Of a stretch of 64,000 bases of DNA, positions 34,457-46,725 are shown one piece after another (within the stretch, counting starts at the first letter, position 1; every line of letters begins with the position of its first letter). The notes beneath the pieces are model-generated. The model saw only the letters and a program-made list of their open reading frames with translations. It was not told where the DNA came from and made no database searches. A program made the translations under genes and the position numbers. The stretch comes from Fulvia fulva (Eukaryota > Ascomycota > Dothideomycetes > Mycosphaerellales > Mycosphaerellaceae). The stretch spans positions 2,356,001-2,420,000 of the forward strand of contig NC_063017.1 of NCBI RefSeq assembly GCF_020509005.1, written 5' to 3'.

Positions 34457-37400
34457 GATACCGCTATTTTAAAGACTATACTCCTTCTCTATACGAGAGA
34501 ACGAGGTGATTAAGAAGTAGATCGACGACCAACTTAAGAAAGGTTTTATTTAGAGAAGCGTGTTACTAGTAGTAGTACCTATTCTAATAGTTAAAAAGCC
34601 GGGTAGAGGGCTATGAGTATACGTAGACTATAGAGCTATCAACGCGCTTACGACGAAGAGTCGCTACCCGATTCTACTATTTCAAGAGACCTTAGATCGC
34701 ATTACTATCGCGTAATAGTTTACTAAGCTAGATATTATCGCTACGTTTAATCGTATCTATATTATAGTAGGAGACGAGTAGAAAACGGCCTTTACTACTA
34801 GATATAGGTAGTTTAAGTACGTAGTTATACCCTTTAGACTATATAATATACTAGGAACGTTTTAGTTATATATAAACAATATACTAAGGGAGTTTCTAGA
34901 TAACTTCGTGTTATATTACCTTCATAACGTACTTGTCTTTAGTAAGATAAGAGGAGAGTATGTCTAATATATCCTAAAGGTTCTACGAAAGCTAGATACC
35001 GCCGGGCTCTAGTTAGATATCAATAAATACGAGTTCTTTAGACACGAGACTACTTATCTAGGTGTTATCATTATAAATAAGGGCATTAAGATAGACCTAG
35101 CTAAGATTAAATACGTTAAGAATTAGCCTATACCCGCAAATGTTACCGACATCTTGTCGTTTATAGGGTTTACTAACTTCTACCGTAGGTTTATTAAGGA
35201 TTTTAGTAAGATCTACTTACCTATAACGAAGCTTATAAGGAACAATGTCCTATAGGACTAGTCTCTAGTATATTAATAGGCGTTCGAGGCATTAAAGTAA
35301 GCATTTATCGATACGCCTACCTTTAAGTACTTCTACCTAGGGCGAGAGACTATTCTAGAAATAGATGCCTTATATTACGCAATAGTAGTAGTACTCTTAT
35401 AACGTAACGAGCGAGGAGTATTACATCCTATCGCTTATATATCTACGAAGATAGATCCCTAGTAATATAACTACGACATCTACGATAAGGAGCTCCTAGC
35501 TATTATATAAGCTTTCGAGGAATAGCGACCGGAGCTAACTATTAACGAATACGGCACCGACGATTATAAGAATCTACTAGACCCGGAATCTAAGGACAAG
35601 CCGACGCTTATATACTCCGATTATAAGAACCTCGAATAGTTTATAAGCACGAAGTAATTGAACCTTAGATAAGCTCGCTAGGCCGAGTTTCTCTCGTAGT
35701 TCTTCTTTAAGATCGTCTATAGGCTAGGAGTTTAAGGTACTAAGCTAGACAGCTTAACCCGACGTTTATAGGACTTGCCGAAGCCTAGAGACCTAGATGA
35801 CCTACGAAACTAATAGTAGTATTAGGTGTTACTAGGCCTAGATTATATCCTAAACCTATCGTCTACTAGAGTATTATCGGTATATACTAATAACGTTATA
35901 ACCCTACTTACGACCGCTATTTAAGGACTCTATATATAACTAGAGGCTAAGGAAGCCGTTTAATAGCTAGAACGAGATAAACTATATACCTTACTAAGGA
36001 AGCACCGTATTGATAACCGTTATATAGTCCTAGTCGGGGGCATAATATATATTAAGAATATATATAGTAGTTATAGCCTATTCGTTCCTCCGGAGTTAGA
36101 AGATAATCTAGATAAAGGTGAAATCCCGGTACGTACTTATATCGTATAGGCTTTCTACGACTATATAGTAGCTAGTTACTTAGGGGACGAGAAAACGTAT
36201 AAATTAGTAGCTCGTAACTATACCTAGCTAGATATCGTACGATTTATTAAGAGCTATATACGTGCCTACCGCGCTTACCGTACGAATAAGAATACTAATA
36301 TCTAGTACCTAGGGCTATGAAGACCGCTACTAGTACTATTTAGCGCTTAGGAGGAAATCCCTATTAACTTTATAGTCAAACTACCGAAGGGAATAAGCGT
36401 AGTCGACGGACAATCGTACGAGAACATTATAACCGTTATATACCGCCTAACTAAAAAGTAATATATCATTCCTATCACCTCGATAATAGTAGAGCATTAC
36501 GTAGTAGTATTCCTTAAGTACGTGTTTAGTAGACATAGGCTCCCGAAGTCTATTGTCTCGGATCGTAGTACGTAATAGGTTTCCGTATTCTAGCGTAGGA
36601 TATATACGCTACTTAGTATTAATCGAAAGCTATCTTCGTCGTTCTACCTAGAAATAGATAGATAGTCGGAGAACACGAACAATATAATAGAGTAATACCT
36701 ACGTATCTTTATTAACTATACCTAGGACAACTAGCTAGATTAGACTCTATTAGCTAAGTTTATAGCAAACAATATAGTATCCGTAATAATAGGCGTCTCG
36801 CCGTTCTATACTAAGACTAGGCGTAATCTAAGGTTCTCTAAGTTCGACTTAGACTTGCCTATACTACTAATACTATATAAATAGGGACTAGACGCCGAGT
36901 CTACGGACAAGTTTACGGCTAAGATATAAGAGATATACTAATACTTACGACAGTAGATAGCCTTAGTATAAGTAGTCTAAGCTAAGTACGTAAACTAGAC
37001 GCGTATACCTATACTACGGTACGCCGAAGGCGACGAAGTATAGGTAAGTACTAAGAACTAGACAATAGAGAGACCTTCTTATAAGATAGAAGTGAAGTAG
37101 TCTAGACCGTACGTAATTACGGAGGTACTACTAGGCAATACTTATAAAGTAGAGCTCCTACCTACTTTAAATATCGATAATTGCTTCTACTTATACTTTC
37201 TTATACTAGTTCATCCGCCGGTTATAGGATAGACATAACGCGTACTACTACCGATCTAAATTATCGACGACGAATAATACGAAACCGATCCCGCCGAACC
37301 TAATTAATAGGAAGTTAAGCAAATTCTAGACTATAAGAAGAGATAGCCACGGAGACTAACACCGGTAGGAGGTAAACAGCTATATTAGGAATACTTAGTA

Positions 37401-37946
37401 AAATATATTAGATATAATAAGCTATCCTATAAAGCTACGAACTAGGTTATCGAGACCGCCGCCGCCTCTGTAGCTAACTTTTACTATAACTACCCGAGAG
37501 CGACTAAGCTACCTAGTTTTTAACTAACTATAGACTAGATACCGAATGAGAATGCTATAGGTATACGTATAGCGCGCTAGCTAGTATAAGTAGCGATAGC
37601 TCTAATACCGGTAGAACTAGGCCTCCGGGCTTATAAGAAAGAGAGCGATATGTATAGTCTAATAGATAATAAGGTGTTTACGAAGGCAATAAGAGATATA
37701 ATAGATACGACAGATATAAGAGGAGAGGAGAGTACTCCGGAGCGCACTCTAAGAGGCGGGGTAGTATTACCGTACCGGCGTATATTTACTTAACCCCGTA
37801 GGTACGTACCTAGACCCCGCGCCCGCTAACTAATCCGACTAGCGGCTTGGCGCCCGTATATAACTCTCGTGCCCTCCGCGCCTCTCTTAGATAGAACATC
37901 TATTCGACTTATACCTTACCCGACTACGTACTTATACCTACTTATA
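34457..37946 (+). mobile_element. Gypsy-3, right part (RT to 3' LTR), RIP-degraded
   Basis: It continues gypsy-3 after copia-3. The stop-ignored frame gives reverse transcriptase (about 34,500-35,150), RNase H (about 35,330-35,700, YSDYKNLE), integrase (about 36,200-37,000, with a SDR-(S/T) block at about 36,560) and a chromodomain (about 37,370-37,500, EYLVKYIRYNKLSY). A likely 3' LTR begins at 37,765 (TATTACCG) and ends at about 37,940. It is heavily mutated. Confidence 0.82.
37765..37946 (+). repeat. Probable gypsy-3 3' LTR
   Basis: It starts TATTACCG after a G-rich tract and ends at one of two CTTATA sequences (37,936 or 37,946). No partner LTR lies in the window, so the limits are approximate. 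Confidence 0.55.
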
Positions 37947-37948
37947 AT

Positions 37949-40483
37949 AGAGGAAAGGTCTAGTTCTCCCTAGAGAAGTTATTAACAATCTTAGGCTAGT
38001 ATTTAAATTATAGTCTTAAGATTAGTAGTAGACTATATATATTAATAGATATAAGGGCAAGTCTTTTAGGTCTTCTCTCTATAACTTTGCCTTTATACTT
38101 CTTTATCTTTACTATTGAACATATTCTACACTAGTGAAAGCTATCCTTAGGGATATAAATAGGTTCTTTTAAGTCTAATACCTTATAAAGATTCTAGAGC
38201 AAATTCTTCCCAAAGTGTACAAATCTTCTATACTAAAGCTCCTACTACCTTAGGTCGGTCTCTAATTAAGTAGTCACAAAGGCATTCTCTATTAGTAGTG
38301 CATATAATAAGTGATGTGCCCGTTCTTATAGGAGAGGAGAAATCTTATTAATAAATAGAACCCCCCTAAAGAGCTTCATCTAGACAATAGTCTTACTAGA
38401 GGAGGAAATAAGAGAAAATAATAGAGGTTATATACTAAACTACTTACTAAACTAGTTCTATAAAACTAGATTTACTCCGAGCTTAGGTATAAGTAGGATA
38501 TCTTCTAAAACAACTTTTCTACTAGCTCTCCTACTCATCTCTACATTCCTAATATAAGTGGCTAATAAGAACCTACCTCCTACTTTGATCTATTTCTTCC
38601 TTATTAAGGGAGTTATAGATCTAAAGAGGTAGCTTTAGTTAGTTATATAGGATAAAGTATAGAAGTTAAGTACCTACTCTAACAAGGGGAACTTGCCTTA
38701 GACTTCTATAGTTAAGTAAGCCACTTTATTATACTTATCATTATTAGACATTGTCTCTAGGAATGAGCTGTATAAGTCACGTAACTCTTAGGCGGAAAAC
38801 TCTTTTCTAGTCTTCTTTACTTTAGAGGTATAAGATTAGACCTAGTTCTTCTAGAGTAGTAGTATGTTAGAGCTAAGTTTCTTCACTATTTTCTTAAGTT
38901 CTTCTATAGAGGACTTCTCTCTTAGTGTCCTCCTTAAAGTGGGTAGTAGAGTTCTCTTCTTCTTAATATATGTTATATTCTAGGAAGATAGTGGTTAGGA
39001 ATAGGATCTAAGGACCTTTCTTGCCTTAGGCAGACTAGGGCAGTCCTTAGTCAGATGATCCTTCTTATAGAGAAGGTAGAAGAGTAGTCTTACTAGACCT
39101 AAGGGCTTGACCTAGGTAGCTACTATACTATACTTAGCCTTAGAGGGATCTAACCTAGCTTCTTAAGCTTTAAGGATCTTTAAGGTCCTTTTAAAATCTA
39201 TCTTTAGCTAAGCTATTATAGTATCCCTAGCTATATAGTAGTTAGGTAGTAATGAGCTTAAGAGCTAGATCATCCTTATATTAGCTTTCCTATAATACTA
39301 ACTCTCTAGGTCAACATTAGTAATCCTTTTTCTAAGAGAAACTAGGTGTGTCTATATACATCTAATAGTGAACTCTTTACTTATCTTAAAGGTCACAAAT
39401 TGCTTTATAAGCTTATATATATATAGGTTAGTAGTACCTAGCTATACTTGTTCTAGAGATATACCTACTTCTTAGTAGCTCTTCTAGATTTATATAAGCC
39501 CTCAAGCTCAAATTTATCTTCTTCTATAATCCTACTAAGGATACTAAAGTTATATACTACATTGTGTCTTGTCTATATTAGCGTATTAAGGATCTCTTTA
39601 GTTATAGCCTCTTCTTAGAGTTTCAGAGTCTTGCCCTTAATGTTGTTAAAAGACACTTCTATTAGGCTATTAATTGCAAAGAATGCTAATTGGCTCTCTA
39701 TCTTATATCTCTAAAGGTTGAACTATCTCTTCTAATTATCCCTCCTAAGAATTGGGATTTTGCCTCCCTTCTCCTCTATCTTCTCTTAGTATAAATCTAT
39801 AATAGATTAGATATAATAAAACAAGGTGTGTATATTCCAAAGTAGTAGCTTAGATCCTACTAAGGCTTCTAGTATAGTATAGGAAAGTTCGTAGGTATAG
39901 ATACTAAGGCCTACTTAGTAAAGTAAAGAAGGGGCAGTATAAGGTCTCGGGGCTAGGATATAGGTCTGTCTCTTCTAGTAGAGCTTTAAATGACTTACTT
40001 AAAGTCCTTCTTAAAAGGATCTCGATACAGTTCTACCTATAGAGTATCTTTAAGGTATTAGCTTTAAGTAAGCCGTATAGAGTCCTTATCTAGGTTACCT
40101 ATTACTTATTATCGAACTAAGCTCCTTAATAGGATAGACGGGGTAGACTTCTAATTCCTAGATGTTTTCTACTATAAGAGTAAGGGATTTAAGTAACCTA
40201 TACTAATATAGGTTGCTGTTATTCCTATAAAAACCCGGGCTTATAACCTATTAAATAGGTACAGATTAATAGTAGCAGAGTAGAGTAGGAGATTAATCTT
40301 TAACTAACTAATAGTACGAGTATATAGCAATTTATTAGGAACTAATGTATTTATTATATTAGATGTCTATCTAAGCTAAAGGGGAGAGAAGGTATCTCCC
40401 TATAAGCTAAGTTATCGTAGATGCCTTAGGCTACTAGATCACTTCCTAATTATTGAATCCCTTTAAGATACTATATCTTAACA
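37949..40483 (-). mobile_element. Copia-4: 5' half of a copia element, inverted
   Basis: It is the reverse complement of the 5' part of copia-3, covering the LTR, leader, gag and the start of integrase (equivalent to about 28,839-31,370). It is cut at 37,949 next to the gypsy-3 LTR. The LTR is at 40,249-40,483. It carries more RIP changes than copia-3. Confidence 0.87.
40249..40483 (-). repeat. Copia-4 LTR
   Basis: 235 bp, inverted copy of the copia LTR family, preceded by the complement of the primer-binding site at about 40,234-40,248. Confidence 0.9.
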
Positions 40484-40485
40484 AA

Positions 40486-41400
40486 TAATATTATTATAAC
40501 TATAAACGAGACTACGGGCGGAAAGAATATAATCTAGGGTTCTATCGTACTTACTATAGAGTAAGGTAAGAACTCGACCTCTGTCGTTAAGAGATTCTAT
40601 CGTCCCGAGATCTAGGACGAGTAGTATAGGAGAGTCGTAGATCGCTATAGTAAGGAAAGCGCTACGAAGGTAGGAAAGATTACTAACGGCCTACTTACGG
40701 ATAAGGACCTTAAAGATTTCGGTACGTAGTAGGAGTAGTAGATCTACGGCGTAGGAGATTTCTATATTAGTATACCGTACCTTCTATATAGTGCCCTAGA
40801 TAGTAGTAAGCGTCGTCGTAATCTATTTCTATAGTATACTCGTATTAAGAGAGAGAGCCTCGAGATAGAGAAGGCCGGTCGCTAGATAGATATCGCTACT
40901 ACTTACCGTAATTATACCGTACATCTAGCTACGGTATTAGGTCTTCGTAATCTATATAGAGAGGTTGAATTTAAAGCTCCGTATACTATCCGCTACTAAT
41001 TCTATAACGTCTTATAGAAGGCTATTATTATATAGCGTCGATAGGACGACCCCGAGGTATCCTCCTTCTTCTATAACTATATAACCGCTCTCTTTACGGT
41101 CCGCGATAGTAGTTTCTAGAATATAATTCGTAATAGTTAAGAGAAGGCTATTTCCGTAGTAAAGATTATATATATAAGACAGAAGAGTTATAAGAGGTAC
41201 TACTACCCGGCTAAGAAGTCGTTCTTTAAGATAGATATAAACTTTAATAACCCCCTAAAGTCTAATAAAACTATAGATATACCGACTAAGGAGAACGAGA
41301 ACTAGCTAGGATTAGTAGAGGAGTCTTAAGGGGAGTAGGAGGGAAAAACGACTTAGTATAGAGAGGAAGAGAGAGAGTATAGGATTAACCTAGGTTAATC
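40486..41400 (+). pseudogene. RIP-decayed frame of about 300 codons, unidentified
   Basis: A single + strand frame runs about 900 bp. Every stop in it is TAG or TAA at a position explainable as CAG, CAA or TGG before RIP, and there are no frame shifts. The predicted product is rich in Arg, Lys and Tyr. It has a charged, Ser- and Tyr-containing middle and an acidic, Glu-rich C-terminal part (about 41,280-41,390). I recognise no domain. It begins just after the copia-4 LTR, so its true start may be lost. It could be a gag-like or transposon-borne protein, or a duplicated host gene. Confidence 0.45.
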
Positions 41401-41900
41401 CTACGGATAAGCGATTTTAGCCGTAACCTTTTATTTAGTACTTTCCTTCTATATTTCTATATACTATTAGCGTATTAGGGATACCCGGCGAATAAGTCTA
41501 TAGGATAGACTTATAAAGTAAGAGAAGAAATAAAGCGTAGATAGCGGTATATATTCTAGACTACCTTTAGCCGGCTTTAGCCGGGGGGCTATAAAAAGCT
41601 AAAACTTTATTTCTTAGTATAGAAGAAGATAGCGGTAGTAAAAAGGGGGTATCTAATAACGATAATACGGATTACTACTACCGCTACGATAATAAGATAG
41701 TTACTATCTATATAAGTACTTATATTTTAACGTGGAGTCTACCTCTAAAAACCGATTTCCGCCCTATATCGCTAAATACAATATATTCGAAAGCTCTTAT
41801 TAAGGCTATTCTAACGATCTATAAAGTAGGCTACTACCTCTAGAATCAAGGGAGATCTACCTTATTTAATTTAGATAGCTTAAAGTTCTCTTCACTCTAT
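41400..41900. other. Unassigned RIP-mutated sequence
   Basis: No motif recognised. The 5' untranslated region of LINE-A copy 3 probably starts somewhere in this interval. Confidence 0.5.
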
Positions 41901-44900
41901 TTCTTTAGCTCTAAACGCCGCGGAGGTGCCTAGCTATATTAGGTAACTCCTAGGTAATAGTAGCCTAGGCTACGGTACTACCGGCGCCTACGGCTCTATA
42001 GGCGAAGCTCCCCTAAGACAACTAGTAGCAACTTATAGAGGACTTAAAAAGTATAGAAACTAACGACTAGCTCCTATACCGGTCTCTATAGGTAATAATC
42101 ACTTAGCTACGTACGGCGCTTGTACTATCGTATTACCGAGGGTAATAAGAAATAAGGACGACGTCTTAGGCAATTAATAAGGCTACCCGGAATTAACACC
42201 CCTATAGCTAGGTATCGGTCGCGGTATTAATACTAGGCCCCCGCCTAACGTACGATATAGTTACGATCCGTATTATAGTAAAGGAAGACTAGGCCGAAGT
42301 TACGAAGCTATCGAATAAGGAGCTCGCCTAACGAATTAATTAACTAGGGGTAGTTGTAGTAAACTAATAGTCTAACGGTACTCTATAGATCTATACTAGC
42401 TCTACTACTACTAGGAGGTACCTAGAGGTATAGCTATAGTAGGTATCTAAGGTTACGGCATTAGTAAAGGTCTTAACGAAGCAATTTACGATCCTAGTCC
42501 ACGATATACCTAAGGAGTTCGACCTAACTAACTGAGGTCACCTACGTACTCTCTAAGAGGATAATCCGGTTACTCTTAACTCTCTAATCTAGAAGGCGAC
42601 TTGGCTCTATAGGAAATAGCTAGAAGGTAAGAAGGCCTCGGCACTAATAGTATAGCTATAAGACGCGAAAGCGGCGGATCTAGTAATAGAATAAGGCCTG
42701 ATCTAGTAATATAGCCTTAAGATAGTAGAAAAGTACTCCTTATCCTTTCGTGTCCTCTAATACTTTAAATGCTAATAGTATAGACACTAAACCTATACGT
42801 ATATAAACAAGTAGGCCTACTCGAACTATATAGGAGACTATATGTCTAGGGACTATATATCGGCTACGAGGCGGTACGCGAACTGTCCGGGGTACTACCT
42901 ATTATATAGCGCGGAATGCCTATAGTAGAAACTAGCGAAAAACAAGGCAATTACAAACCGAACCGTCGCCCTAAGATTCTACGGCGACCGTAAGGCTAGT
43001 CTATACCGGAACTAGCTAGCGGCGGTCGAGTATAAGCGCCCTAGGGCCGAGAATAATATAAAGGATACGTAACCTAGAGCGTACGGGAGGCTACGTACTC
43101 TACTAGCTACGGCAAGAGAATCGAACTAGGCCCGGCTCCTCTTTAGTATATAGCCGATAGACGTAGACTAGGACGTACTAGATAGTAGGATATAGGACAT
43201 TATAGAGGAAATGATTGTCGATAACGATAACCAGCCTCGATACCCTTAGTATTATCTAGTATAATATTAACTATAGTAAGGATATATTCTAGAACTATTC
43301 CCTATATAAGGCGGACCCGTACGTCTACTATATCCTAGTAATCTAGGACCTATAGATTAACCCGTACTATAAGAGACTAACGACCTATAAGTTACTAGGC
43401 TATACGATATACCTACGAGGCGACGGTAGACCCCGTACGTACTTCTATATTAGTAAGGATATACTAGAATTCGACTAGGAGGTAGTATACTACGTAGACA
43501 AAGAAGGCGGGGGAGATATTACCTCCCTCTACGTAGGTAGTACTTAGATACACAACTTGTATATATAACCGCTAGCCTCGAGGTCTAGCCGCAACCTTAG
43601 GATCTATAGACACCTAGATAGTACGCTTAAGAGACAAGGGTACTATATCGTAGTAGGAGACTTTAATATATACTACCCTTCCTAGGAAAGCCTTATATAG
43701 TCGTACCCTATAGCCGACGAAGTACTCGACTTGATAGCGAGTAACGTAATTGCCCTTAATACCCCGAAGAACCTAGGCACCTAGAAGAGAGGGGGACTCT
43801 AAGGCACGATCGACCTCTCCTAGATCTTAGATAGCTACTACTATATAGTAACCTACTATAGGATCGAACATAAACTCGAGGCGTCGTTAGACTATACACT
43901 AGTTAGGACCTCTATTACGATATAGATATAACGTATACTAGCGAGAACCCCTAAGCTAAACTAGGGAAAGGCCTACTAGGCTAATATCTAGGCGTACCTT
44001 AATAACTCCGAGAGGCTAGTCTAGATCGCGTAGTAGTAATATAATAGTACAGACGAGATAGACGAGGCAGTCTAAGGGTTAATAGACGAAATAAGAAAAG
44101 CGACCTTACTTTACGTTCCGCTTACTAAACTAACGATATAGTCTAAACTATACTAGACGCCGAAGTGTACTACGGTAGTAAGAGAAGTAAGGAGAGCCCG
44201 CCGGGTATAGACGAGTAGCTATAGCGAAGAGGCCTAGAACGTATATAGGGAGGCATACTAATAGAAGAAAGCTATAATACGGAGGGAGAAAGTAGTCGGC
44301 TAGAGGGCTATAGTAGAAGAAATCGCCGGCAAGCTAGCGAGGATATAGAAGCTAGCAAGATAGGCCCGATAGGACCCTATATAGGGCCCCTCCTTCTCTA
44401 TCCTAGCGCTATAATCGCCTAGTAGCCCGGTTAGCGACCCCGAGGCTAAGGCGCGTCTACTAGCTAGTAAGTTCTTCCCGCCCCTTATCGAGGCTAATCT
44501 AAGCGACATAAATAGCTCTACTCCCCTAGCCCCTAGTATCGCGGTCTAATAGGAGGTGTCCGAGGGAGAAGTTACCGCTATACTTAGGAAGTTACCGGCG
44601 AAGAAAGCCCCGGGGCCGGATAGGATCCTAAACGAGCTACTAAAGAAGTATAGAGATCAACTAGCCCTAGTAGTCGTAGCGATCTTTAACGCCTACCTAT
44701 AGACCGGATACTACCCGATAGCATTTAAAAAATCTACGATAGTAGTCCTACGTAAGCCGTAAAAGGAAGACTATACGTAGGTAAAGTCGTACCGCCTAGC
44801 TACGCTCCTTAGTACTCTTAGGAAGGCGCTTAAGAAGCTAGTTATAACGAGACTCTCCGAGGCGGTAGAGGAGTACTCCCTACTCCCGGACACCTAGATA

Positions 44901-46723
44901 GGTACGCGCCTATAGCGGTCGAAGCTATCCGTAATAGAACTTATCACCTCTTAGGTAAAGGCTATCTAGTATAGGAATAGGGACAAGGTAGCATCCTTAC
45001 TTAGTCTAGACATATCGGGAGCCTTCAACTACGTGTTATACCCGCGGCTACTCTATATCCTAAGGTCGAAAGGACTGCCTAAGTAGCTTGTTAACTTCGT
45101 ACGGTCCTACCTCTAAAACCGTAGTACGTCGATCCTAGTCGGTTAGTATAAAAGCCTATTTTAAGTAGTCTATACTAGAATCCCGTAAGGCTTAACGCTA
45201 GTACCTATCCTATTCCTCTTCTTTATAGCGACGCTACTCCTAGCCCTAGAATCCTAGAGCACCGCTACGAGTAGCTTCTTAGACAATACGAATACCCTAG
45301 CGTAGTCGTCCTCGACTAAGGAGAACTATAGGCTACTAGAAGAGAAGTATAAGATCTACGAGGACTAGGCTAGGAGGTATAGGGCTCGGTTTGCCCTAGA
45401 AAAGTACAATCTAATACACTTTACGCGCCGGCTACGGTTCTATAATATATAAGCTTCTATCTAGATATAGGGGTATACGACTTACCCGGTAAATTAGCTT
45501 AGGATCCTCGGACTATAGGTAGACCTAGCGCTACGGTAGAGGAAGTATATATAGGTAATATTACGGAAAGCTAAACAGAGTATAGTATTATACTAGAGGC
45601 TCACTACGTCTATATAGGGGGCGGACTTTCGGTAGTTACGACTTCTATATACGGCTATTATACGGCTATTCCTTACCTATAGTAGCTAAGTATAGTCCTT
45701 AGGTAAGAGGGCCTATCTATTAAAGGGACTCGTTACGCCGCTAGCAAAGATCTAAAACCAATGCCTAAGGAAGGTCACCGGGGTATATAAGTCGATACTA
45801 ATAAGGATACTTAAGTACGAGACCGCTATACCGCCGATCGACCTATATATCTAGGGACTACGGACCTCCTACTTAAGTAAGTTAGTATAGTACCTAGTAT
45901 AGAAGGTTATTACTAGTATAGTCGTAAGGGCCCGTAAATTAGTACTAGCGTATAAGGGTATTCGACCCGGAAACGAGCCGAACTACTAGGTAAGAGACGA
46001 ATAGCTAGTAATATAATAGGAAGGTAAGAAATCGTTTATAGAGAAACTATAGAAAGAGAGGTAGAACAACTAGGTTATAGGGCATAGTAGACGCCCTTAG
46101 CTAGCGGGATAACCTAAGGAATAGTTAGCTACGAAATCCGCGGTTAAGTACCCCTCGAAGCTTATCTACTACCGCCTTACGAGGGTAAAGAGTAGTATAG
46201 TAACCTAACTACGAAGCGAACATATCGGCCTCTAGGAGTACCTATTATAGAGGACGGTTCTAGAATATACAAATACTAGCTGCCCCTACGGCTATTACTC
46301 CTAGAATATACGGTACGTACTCCTTATCTACCCGAGGTAGTCGCTAGGAAGGGGAGAGTAGATAGTAAAGGCGAGGAACCGGACGATTAGGGCACTTCTT
46401 AATAACGTTAAGGACCTACGGCGTATTACAAACTAGATACTAGAGAAGGGCTCGCTAGAATAGTACCGCCTAGTAGAAGTAGTATAGGAAGAGAGGATAC
46501 GGCGTAGCGTAACGAGACCGGCTAGGAGCGGGGGCTAACGGGGTAGTAATATAGACTTTGTACGTTTAGAGGGAAAGCTAATCTAGATAGGGAGAAGTCG
46601 GGGGCGGGAAGGGTTTTCACCTGTTTAGGTTTCCCTTTATATATAACAATAGATATATCCCTATATAGGCCGAATAGGGTCCTAGAACAGGGGAATAACA
46701 AATCCACCTATCTATCTATATTT
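41900..46723 (+). mobile_element. LINE family A, copy 3, near full length, RIP-degraded
   Basis: It has two coding regions. ORF1 (about 41,900-43,170) shows an RNA-binding gag-like protein whose zinc knuckle (FKCQQYRH, about 42,765) is damaged by RIP. ORF2 (about 43,240-46,540) shows an APE endonuclease (GDFN about 43,650, and a TIDLS block about 43,800), reverse transcriptase with a changed FVDD box (about 45,280), and a C-terminal Cys-rich knuckle (about 46,280). The 3' UTR ends in (ATCT)n at 46,706-46,723. From 43,778 it is colinear with copy 1. It gives the parent structure from which the unmutated chimera took its 3' part. Confidence 0.88.
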
Positions 46724-46725
46724 TA

